Source of the DNA: Luscinia megarhynchos
Taxonomy: Eukaryota; Chordata; Aves; Passeriformes; Turdidae
Assembly: GCA_034336665.1 (NCBI GenBank)
Contig: CM067592.1
Location: 54,798,473-54,862,472 of the forward strand
DNA: 64,000 bases
Reading direction: 5' to 3'
The notes beneath the pieces were generated by a model. That model did no database searches. It was not told the origin of the DNA and worked only from the letters and a program-made list of their open reading frames with translations. The position numbers were made by a program, and so were the translations under genes. Numbering within the stretch: position 1 is the first letter of the stretch; each line of letters opens with the position of its first letter. Positions 55,581-64,000 of this stretch are shown in pieces.

Positions 55581-58500
55581 GATATATATATGATCAAAAT
55601 TTTTTTCAGCCCCAAAAATAAAAACACCATTTTAAAGTGTAGTGTTTCTAATATAGTTTCTCTACAAAGTTGTGAAATAGTTCTGCTATTCAGAAATATT
55701 CACACAATTCTAGAAAATCAGAGCTCCATTGCAGTCTGTTAAACTAAAAAGCCTTGTGCTTCCAAGTTACCTCTTATTACTCAAATAGAAAAAGATAACA
55801 CTTCAATTCTGAACAGAATAATAGGCCAGCAATGACAATCTCAAACAGTTACACAGGTATAGTTTTGCTTTGTGAGAATTTCAACAAAGTTTAAAAAAAA
55901 ATAATATTTACTTAGCTTCCAGTTTTAACTGATATGCATGGTCACTGAATATTTAATCATAGGAATCTAAAACAAGGGCATTTAGAATTTGTGTAAGACA
56001 GAACCTACTAAATGTAATTTTTCCCTCTTCTATTCCAGTCTAGTTGCAAAAAGAAGGAAGTATCTCAAGGTCAAAAGATCAGAATTTAGGAAAATTTTGA
56101 AAGTCCTCCTGTCATCTTTACACAACCTCCCACCAACAACTACAAGGAGTAAATATGGCAAAAACAAGAGCTACAAAACCAGGGCTGCCAAAGAAATTCT
56201 CTAGTACCTTCAAGCAATTTTATAAACCAGGTTTGCAATCAAGAATTCACAAATTACAAAGAAAAGAATTCCATTGGGCCAATTTAACTTCTTGACCTCC
56301 TCTATCTAGTCTTTTATCGTGCAGTTGCACTCTTGTGCACATCGATTTTCTGGAACAGCTCTGAAGGAATATCAGAAGATAGTAAAAAGAAAGAAACTCT
56401 TCATGAAATCTTCCTAGAATGATTGTGGTTTTGGGGGTTGTTGATTTTTTTCTGGAGGTTTTGTTTATTTTATTAAGCTAGACAAATGGCATTCTCAGTT
56501 GAAGGCTCATAAAAAAATGAGGGAAAAAAACCCATTGAGAAAGGTTCTCAGCTAAACCACTCTGATGAGGAAAAGCACTGTCTACTTAGTCCAGAGGATT
56601 TGCCAAATGAACTTCAACATCAAATTTAGAGTTGCATTTGCCTGTGAATTAGCTAAAAATAATGGCAGTTTCATATGAAATCCAAACATTTTCCAACAAT
56701 GCTCTCTGTTTTTAGCCTATGTCATCTGTGGAGGAGCCAGATATACAGAAAATAAAGTATGTTTCAGCTGCTGTAAGATATTTTGTTATTGTTGTTGATA
56801 TGAAAACTAAATAAAAAGAGAGACATTTGTATGTGCAGAATTTGAGTTATTACAGGCAGTTATCATATTTTAAAAACTCTTTTAGTAAACATTTCAATGA
56901 TATGTATTTGCCAATCACTTTTAATCTTTTTAGACAATTTAATGGCAACTTGAAGGCTGACCTAATCTTCCCTTACAATGGTTGTCTGGGCAACAAACAA
57001 TTTTTTATGCTTCTTGGCAACAGATCCTTTCACAATAGTGTACTAGCGGGAAAGACTGTACAAGAATAACTTAATTAATACCGTAAGATATTGATTATTT
57101 TCAAGATGAATTTTTCTCAGGAAAGAAGTCCGGGGTTTGTTGTGGAAGTTTTGCCTGTTTCTTGTTTTTGCTTTCTTGTTTCTTTTCCATCAAGGTGCAC
57201 AAACAACAGATTTTAAAAGATCTATAGGAAAATCCACAATATTTAAATATTTAATATTTATTCTTTTCAGATATTTAAAGGTCCTAAAGATCTAAGTTCT
57301 ACTAGTCAAGTTATGTATGTACCTGCTTTTCATCTTGAAGAATGGTTGATGATATCACACTTAATTACGCAAGACCAAAGAGTCTTGATAAAATATTTAG
57401 TGTTCTATATATTTTTCTTCAGGTAAATAATGCAGTGTATTCTCTAGATCATATCATTCTCTTACAAAACTGGAGTGAATTATATTTTCCCCATGGCATT
57501 ATAGTTAAGATACCTAAGATGGAAGAGCAAGATCTTATTTCTGCTGAAGAACATCAAATCCACTTCTTCCAGTTCTGAGACTGTGTTACTTAATCCTTCC
57601 TCCCAGAAATGTTTCATTTTATACAAAATACCTGTGCACTTAGCTGCTGGTACAGGGGTGTGGTGGCATTTTCTGTCACTCTTGTCTGACTGTAAGCTTT
57701 TTGTTATTCTTATGCCATCTCTTTCTTTGATCTGACTAACATTTCATTATACATTGATTACTCTGTATTATTCCTTGAAGCTCATGAAGCTATAAAAGCC
57801 TAGGAAACTTAACTAACGGAGGAGCTACAACTCAAAATTGAAATCTCTCTCCTGGAATACTATATAGTAATTAGAGTCTAGGCAAGTCACCTGGAGCGTC
57901 AGCCCCTCATGCGTGGGAAGGTGTTAAAAATTAGGTGAAAAAGCATGGAATAATAGAGCACTAAATTTAGCATATTCCATTAAACTAATATCTCACTTAC
58001 TCTGAGTAGAAATCTCAAGAAGCATGAGGACCTTATACCAAATAAGCAATAAATGAAACTAGAGATGCAGCTGAGTTTTTTTTTAAAATAGTTATATGAT
58101 TGATGTATAATTGGAATATAAGTGCATCCTGAATTATATCCTGTCTCAACATAGCTTATATAGACATTCAAAACATCAGGGTACGGTTAAAAAAACAAAG
58201 AAAAAGCAAAGAACTCCTCCAAAAAAAAGTCAGCACAACCCCACCAAATAGCAACAAAGGTCATTAAAAAAAGCAGGAATGTAAGATGAAAATATTCAGA
58301 CTCTTATTAAAGTAATGGAAAATATGCAGGATGTCTGCAGATAAACCTGCAAAGTTAATGTTTCAAAACCAATGAATATATTTTAAAGCAGTTAACAAGA
58401 ATGCAAAAGTAACAGAAAATGGCTGTTTTGCTCTTAAACTCAATATCTGAGTGACTTTTGCCATGCTTCTTCTTCAAGTCTTTTTCTGTGACTTCTCTAG

Positions 58501-61500
58501 CTCATCATGGCTCTGGCAGGTACCTGAGGAGGGAGGTAGCACACTCAAACACTCACACAGATAACCAAGAGAACGCCACTGCACTCCTCACCATAACCTA
58601 GCAGGAAAGTGCCTTTATTTCTCCTTGATGCTGGTTGCAGGAGGTTGAATGTGCCTGCTCTAAACGGTTTCTATCCCTAGTGATTTCTCCTTTGAATAGG
58701 GTGAGTTCTATACATTCATTTGTGTACCACAGCTGTGCAATGGGCAGTAATCCAGAGCTACTCAACACTGCTACAGACCTTGTGCACAGGTACAGGAAGG
58801 AGATCACTCACTCACTGCAGTGAGCACCTTCCAGCTGTGACCCTTTGCTGCCATGTAGAACTAGATTGTCATTCACAGGCTTGACCACCATGGGACTAAT
58901 TATAAATGAGATGACTCATCTTGATCAGCTTCTGTGTAATAAGGATAAAAATAGTGCCAGTGGTATTACAGCGATAGCAAGCTGATGCAACAACAGCTCT
59001 CAGAAATCATTGCATCTGCTAAAATAGCTCAACACCAACATTTTCTAAAAGGAAGCAAAAATGTCATCTTTAAGAAATGGTGTGAAATTATTTTTTTTTT
59101 TAACTCATAAATTACAATAGTTTTCCTAATGGAAATACTAGAAAATGTGTTTGAGTTAAAAAACAGACCACTCAGCTGTGTAGCCTAAAAGGGAAAATTG
59201 CACAATAGGTGAATGTTCATGCACAGGCTTCTGCATGTCAATTCAAGTTTTGTGCACCTTAAATTATAAGCAGGTATTATAACTAGGTACCTATTTTAGA
59301 AAGTGTTAATTATAAAAGAGAATTTCCTTCATTTGCTGTACTTTTTTGAAGTGAACTAGTTGGTGTTTGGACACAAAAATTTGTGTCCCCTGAAATTACA
59401 GAGGAGAAGAAGAAATAGAATTTTCTTCTAAGCTTTAAATGGTTTAGCAATACAAGAACAGCCTTCAGCTGCTAAAACCTAGGGATGGGGAAACAGGCAG
59501 AGTTTTGACTTCATTACCTAACAGGAGAGAATCAAATATAGTTTAAAAGTGTCTGGAGGGTGAAGGGCTGCTTACAAGATGCATATGATGTATTTCAAAT
59601 GCTGCATGATCAACTAAACTCATGTGACCAATTTAGGGTATCCATTTCAATTTCATATCATGAGGAATTTCCACAGTAGCTAATTCATTGTGCCTGTAGC
59701 CTCTGAATGATTGTATGACATGATATAGTTATTTTCAGATTAAAGGATTCTCAGTCTGAGCCACTGGGGCTTGAAGGAAAATTCTTCCATTTGACTGCTA
59801 ATGCTGTGAAAATGGGAACTAAATGGGTGGGGATGCCTACATTTCCTAAATGAAATCTGTTTCCAACCAAAAACTAGACGTGGAAAAAATATAATATAAT
59901 GTGATTAAAAAAGAAACAAGGGGAGAGAAATGTATCAATAAGAGATATAAAGTTCACATTTCATAAATCAGAAAATGGCAATTTCTGAAAAGTCAATTCA
60001 GTCAGCTCCCTCCTATTTTTAATAATCTCATTTCCATCCCTTATAAAAGTTGCTGAGATATTTTGTATTATCATATTTTAATTCTTAAACCATCTCTTAT
60101 TTTTTTGAGAAAGCTCTGTTTCACTGGGCATTAGAAGCATTGAAGGCACATCTGTTCTGAACAATTCAAACAGATTGCTTCCTTAGATAGTGTAAAGACA
60201 CAAGTAGATTCATGCTATCCATTCTGTTTCTGTTTGGATGGGATGATTTCTATCTCTCCCTCCCTCCTTTTCTCTCCTTTTACTCTCTCAATCGTCCCAT
60301 TGGCTCTGCTAACTTTATAATGATACAGGCAACTAGTCTGAAAGGTTTTGATCTTTCCATGGAGGAAGTAAAATGCAAAAACTTATTTTGAGTTTACCTA
60401 AAGCTGCCTGCTTGCTGGCAAATTGAACTAGCTGTTATTTGTGTATGAATAGCAGTCTAGAAACTCTGTGTTGATTTCAAGTACAAATATTTATAGAATT
60501 TTGAATTAGCCACTTTGAGAGTATTTAACTGTATAAGTGAAAAGAGGCTGGTGCCTGAAAGACAGAAGTAACTCAAGTGTTTTATAGAATTGTCTTCTGT
60601 TTCAGGAAAGAATACATGGTAAAAGACCTAATCTAAAGATAAACTTTAAAATGGATAGCAACAAAATACAAATAGTCCTATATTTTGTGAAAAACACATT
60701 ATATTCTTGAGATTATATTTTTATGGAAAAATGTAGCTTGAAACAACGTTTTATGGCCATACTGTAAATAATTGAAGAGGAAAGGTCTCAAGGGAGAAAA
60801 AGAACTCACACAACAATGGCACAAACAGAATTGGCAGTTGTCTTCTGTAGTTTTAGGGAGCATCTGGAACTCATTTGTTTATTGTTGAAAACTGCCAAGT
60901 TCTAAGACTAGAATGCAGGAGGGGTTTGACTTCTATCAGGAAAGAATAGAACTAATATTAAAGAAACATAATCAAGCAACAGCAGTGAGTTCTGCATAAT
61001 TTACAAATGTATTATTTTTGCTGGTACAATTGTTCATTGCTCTAATGAAGTCTAACTAAAAACATTGGACTCTTAATTATAAGACAATAAATGTCAGATG
61101 TACTCAAGTATAACCCATTCTCATCAATACCACTAGAAGTTATCTTTAGCAGATACTATAAATAAATTATTTTCTTTTTGTTGTAAACACTAAGAATTTT
61201 AAATATGGAGGACATAATTGTATAAGATTGTCTTGTATAATATAGAAAAATATGGCATAAGGTTAAGTAATATTTCAGTACAAAAATTATCTTCTTAGAA
61301 GAAAAGTAGACTAAAGGATAGATTATATAAGCAAGAATTATTCTCTTCATTAAAGGTGCTCTTCATGATTCTGCCACATCATTTGTATGGCCATTTAGAA
61401 GCTGTAGGCAGCTGTAAACTAAAAACCTCACCAAATAATCTAACGTGCAATAGAGATGGTCCTAAAACATAACTCAATTTATAATCAGAAAAAAACCCCA

Positions 61501-62399
61501 CAGCTAAAGATTACCTTTACAATTTCTGAGCTGTTTTCTTGAGTTATTATTGCAGACATAACATAAAGATGCAATCTGGAATATAATCTGCTATGAAATT
61601 TTAGCCTAGTATTTCTATTTGGTCTCATCTTGATATTGTACTCTTTGAATCAGAAGGAAATAAAGCTTGGTGGAAGACACTAATTATCCAAGCAAACCAT
61701 CCAAAAAAACCCCCAGAAAAGTACAACATTCTATGCCAATGATACATTTTGAGACAATTTCTGAAAATTTCTTGTTTGCTCCTCTTAATAACTTTCTACA
61801 CTTTTCTAAGAAATGTAGAAACCAACAGACTGGATTGCAAGCTAGGACAAAGCCCTCGAATTGTACTGTTCATTTTGTTTCTGCTTTTAGATAAGCCTGT
61901 GATCCTGTAACTTCCTAATAGTACTGTGTACATAAATAGGAAACATCAATGTTGAAATTTCACATGATTTTTCTGGGTGATCACAGCTGACAGAGATGAA
62001 GATAAATAGCCAAGTAAATAATTCGTAATATCTTATTTATTCATGTGTGCTTGAGGAGGCTCTCATGAGCTAACTGAAAGAGTGGTACATGCATGTTTTC
62101 CAGGGCACCTTTTTTCCTCATTCTTGCATGCAGCTTTTTGCCAGCAAGTAATTTCATTGATTTCAACAAAAGTGATTTGTAGTTTTAAAAAGCATAACTG
62201 AGCTGGATTCATGCAAGTAAGGAATAAATATGATGCTTCATATAATCTCACCTGTGCATCCCAGGGGAGAAAATAAAATAAACCCTTCTGCTGTAAAAGG
62301 GGAGGGTTGAACATTTCTATACTGGTTTTCCTAATGTATGGGGAAATTTTCCTAATTAGTGGGAAACTAACTTATTCTTAACTTGAAATGTGCATACTA
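55581..62399. other. Long AT-rich intergenic sequence
   Basis: I recognise no exon, RNA gene or transposon over nearly 7 kb. Short open frames have no codon bias or motifs. Conserved noncoding elements cannot be judged from one sequence. Confidence 0.5.
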
Positions 62400-63055
62400 A
62401 GAGTTACAGAATTACAGAATGAGCTGAGTTGGAGGGGACCCACAAGGATCATCAAGTCCAGCTCCTGGCTCTGCACAGGAGGACAGCCCAAGAGTCACAC
62501 CATGTGCCCAAGAGCATTGTCCAAACACTTCCTGAGCTCTGTCAGGCTGGTGCTGTGACAGCTTCCCTGGGGAGCCTGTTCAGTGCCCAAACACCCTCTG
62601 GGTGAAAAACATTTGCCTGATATCAAACCTCAACCTCTCCTGACAGAGTTCCATGCTGCTCTCTTGAGTCCTGTCCCTGTCCCCACAGAGCAGGGATCAG
62701 TGCCTGCCCCTCCTGCTCCCTCACAAGAAGCTGTGACTGCAGTGAGGTCTCCCCTCAGTCTCCTCCAGGCTGAGCAGACCAAGTGCCCTCAGCCACTGCT
62801 CACACGGCTTCCCCTCCAAACCCTTCACACCCTCACGGCCTCCTCTGGACACTCTCTGACAGCTCAGTGTCTTTTTGTGTTGTGGCACCAGAGCTGGCCC
62901 AGCACTGGGGGTGAGGCTGCCCCAGCTCAGAGCAGAGCAGGACAATCCCCTCCCTTGCCCGGCTGTGATGCTGGGCCTGATGCTCCCCAGGACACTCTTG
63001 GCTCTCCTGGTGCCAGGGCACTGCTGGCTCATGCTCACCTTGCCATTGGACAGAT
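62400..63055 (-). mobile_element. CR1 LINE fragment, antisense
   Basis: It starts AGAGTTACAGAATTACAGAATGAGCTGAGTTGG, the reverse complement of the CR1 tail. GATCATCAAGTCCAGCTCCTGG, GCTTCCCTGGGGAGCCTGTTCAGTGCCCAA and GCTGAGCAGACCAAGTGCC follow. The plus-strand open frame 62583-63083 is a shadow. Confidence 0.85.
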
Positions 63056-64000
63056 AAAGTTTGGATCAAAAGATTTATTATAAGTTTTCAACACCCAAAA
63101 CAAACCAAGGGAGTCACAGGAAAAAGAAATTTAAAAATCAATACTACTATAATAGTGGTGCAAACCAGAATAATGTGCTTTTTACAGCCCTGAACATCTG
63201 GAATTCATGTGTTTACTCATAGGCCAGTAGGAGACCATACATATTATTGTATCCAGTTGTTGGTGCTTTTTTCCCCCTCATTAAACTGACTACTCACACA
63301 AAAGAAAAAAACCCAAATGAAATAAAGCACAACAAAACAAAAAAAAGTGTTGTCCAAATTGCATAATAAAAATTGAGCATCTTCTTTAGAAAAGGACAAT
63401 CCTGATTTAAAGATTTCAAACCCTTCTGAATTTACTCTCTCCTTATTTGTCCCTTTCTGTCTTTTTCATTCCCCTCATCCTACCAAGGCTGCTAAAGAGA
63501 CCCAGCCCAGATTTATAGCCTCAAGTAGATACACACTCTATCACAGAGAGTGCTCTATTTACAGAACACTGTAAAGCTATAATCATCTACGCAGACATAG
63601 TGCGTACCTATGTATGCAGTGTGTAAGCTGCAGTCCTGCAGACTTTCTTTCCATTGCTGAGACTTCCAAGGGTAAGGAGGAATATTTCTCAGCTATTTCA
63701 ACCGTTAGCTGAGAACTATGTTCCTGTTTTTCCTAAACATAATTGCTGCAATTTTTTCATTGTCCCGAAATAAGTGCTTCGCAGAAAGAGGAGGATGAAA
63801 ACTGTTAATAGAAGCAGAATATACAACTAAAGGAGCATATTAATGTTACACAGAAGAGGAAACATTCACATAATTTCCAGAAACTAAAAATGCTAATCAG
63901 TTTTAGTAATAGCCTCAAGCAAATCAGCTTTTAGGAGAAACAAAAAAGTATACGATTAGTTTTGTTATAATTAAATGCTATTTCTAATGATATCTGTGGT
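63056..64000. other. AT-rich intergenic sequence
   Basis: Nothing recognised up to the end of the window. Confidence 0.5.

Noticed and set aside
62583..63083. 166-codon plus-strand frame
   Set aside because: It lies entirely in an antisense CR1 fragment apart from its last bases. It is a shadow of a repeat.

Overview
The window looks like nuclear DNA from a bird, probably a songbird. The evidence is: CR1-type LINE pieces ending in the typical ATTCTATGATT-like tail, many avian ERVL-type LTRs, alpharetrovirus/ERVK-like and gammaretrovirus-like proviruses, and a GC-rich multi-exon gene of the avian-expanded maestro heat-like repeat (MROH) family. Nothing looks bacterial. The species is not determined.

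Layout. 1-3359 holds a decayed LINE, a solo LTR and unassigned sequence. 3360-10606 is duplicon copy A. It carries a 15-exon MROH-like gene (4772-9757) whose splice sites and reading frame close perfectly (672 codons plus stop), preceded by a degenerate minisatellite. Downstream an ERVL-type solo LTR (10075-11404, minus) is itself split by an ERVK-type solo LTR with a clean 6-bp target duplication. 11405-13044 is AT-rich with CR1 scraps.

13045-37242 is one composite nest. An old ERVL-like provirus (plus strand) was hit twice. A gammaretrovirus-like class I provirus (15631-25902, tRNA-Pro primer site, largely open pol and env) sits in its gag. An ERVK/alpharetrovirus-like provirus (29112-36338, minus strand, near-identical LTRs but ruined coding region) sits in the end of its pol. 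By LTR similarity the order of insertion is ERVL, then class I, then ERVK.

37250-45107 is duplicon copy B, a direct repeat of copy A carrying a second MROH-like gene (38659-43650). Its exon structure is the same, but three single-base insertions break exons 9 and 11. The left edge of copy B lies within about 7 bp of the end of the ERVL 3' LTR. Its right edge cuts through the nested ERVK LTR.

45108-64000 is AT-rich and gene-poor. It contains several CR1 fragments, one of them interrupted by a solo LTR, and one promoter- or LTR-like GC-rich block. No RNA gene, CRISPR array or other host gene was found there.

The least expected signals are: a tandem array of six RNA hairpins with a shared loop in the class I proviral leader, including a compensatory base-pair change; an ERVK element whose LTRs look brand new although its inside is rearranged and dead; and the coincidence of the gene duplication edges with LTR sequence.
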